Positions 5,439-5,492 of a stretch of DNA of 5,492 nt are shown in pieces. The notes under the pieces were generated by a model, which saw only the letters and a program-made list of their open reading frames with translations, had not been told where the DNA came from and ran no database searches. This DNA comes from an uncultured delta proteobacterium (GTDB lineage: Bacteria > UBA10199 > GCA-002796325 > 1-14-0-20-49-13). Positions within the stretch are counted from its first letter, which is position 1. Each line of letters begins with the position of its first letter. Location: the NCBI GenBank assembly GCA_903868375.1, contig CAIPVD010000296.1:1-5492 (forward strand). Direction: 5' to 3'. A program made the position numbers and the translations under genes.

Positions 5439-5492
5439 TCTACGAAACTGCGAAGTTTTTTGGAGCGGCTGGAATGTCTCAATTTGCGTAGC
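5439..5492. other. Intergenic edge, nothing assignable
   Basis: No gene seen. A 5-bp hairpin followed by Ts on the plus strand (5445-5461) and a CTACG/CGTAG pair (5440-5444 and 5487-5491) are present but too weak to name. The rest of this upstream region lies outside the window. Confidence 0.3.

Noticed and set aside
5445..5461. Hairpin AAACT-GCGA-AGTTT followed by Ts on the plus strand
   Set aside because: A 5-bp AT-rich stem is too weak, and no plus-strand gene precedes it in the window.

Overview
The window is gene-dense, moderately AT-rich bacterial DNA. A TonB protein, a VKOR-DsbA disulfide system and a prepilin peptidase point to an outer-membrane-bearing (Gram-negative) bacterium. A small Cys-rich EGF-type surface protein, a sigma-54 promoter and a VKOR-DsbA fusion together resemble the old 'deltaproteobacterial' lineages (Myxococcota, Bdellovibrionota and related uncultured groups). 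That placement is inference; there is no rRNA or marker gene here to fix it.

Layout. (1) Bases 1-837, plus strand: the end of a FecE/BtuD-type ABC transporter ATPase, overlapping by 4 bp a short TonB-family protein; this is the tail of a metal-chelate or vitamin uptake operon. (2) Bases 838-2151, minus strand: a 437-residue Cys-rich protein with one textbook EGF-like domain, not assignable to a known function. Its stop codon abuts the TonB stop with no intervening base. Upstream of it (2152-2342) lie a strong Shine-Dalgarno, an excellent -24/-12 (sigma-54) promoter, and about 105-120 bases before the predicted transcription start a perfect inverted repeat suited to an enhancer-binding activator. 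(3) Bases 2343-2942, minus: rlmE (ftsJ/rrmJ), 23S rRNA 2'-O-methyltransferase. (4) Bases 2961-3087: an imperfect ~127-bp palindromic repeat filling the gap between rlmE and the next gene, probably a dispersed non-coding repeat. (5) Bases 3090-3290, minus: a 66-residue Xre-type DNA-binding protein. (6) Bases 3392-5374, minus: a two-gene unit, VKOR-DsbA fusion followed 3 bp later by prepilin peptidase (PilD/GspO family).

How the genes fit together. The VKOR-DsbA fusion makes disulfides in the periplasm and the prepilin peptidase matures type IV pilins or pseudopilins; their tight coupling suggests one export/pilus-biogenesis unit. The Cys-rich EGF protein, with 23 cysteines, is the kind of exported protein that would need such oxidation, but it is transcribed from its own, apparently activator-dependent promoter. 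The most interesting parts are the sigma-54-controlled EGF-type protein with its unusual N-terminal extension and the palindromic repeat. I found no CRISPR array, tRNA, rRNA, transposase or recognisable defence system.
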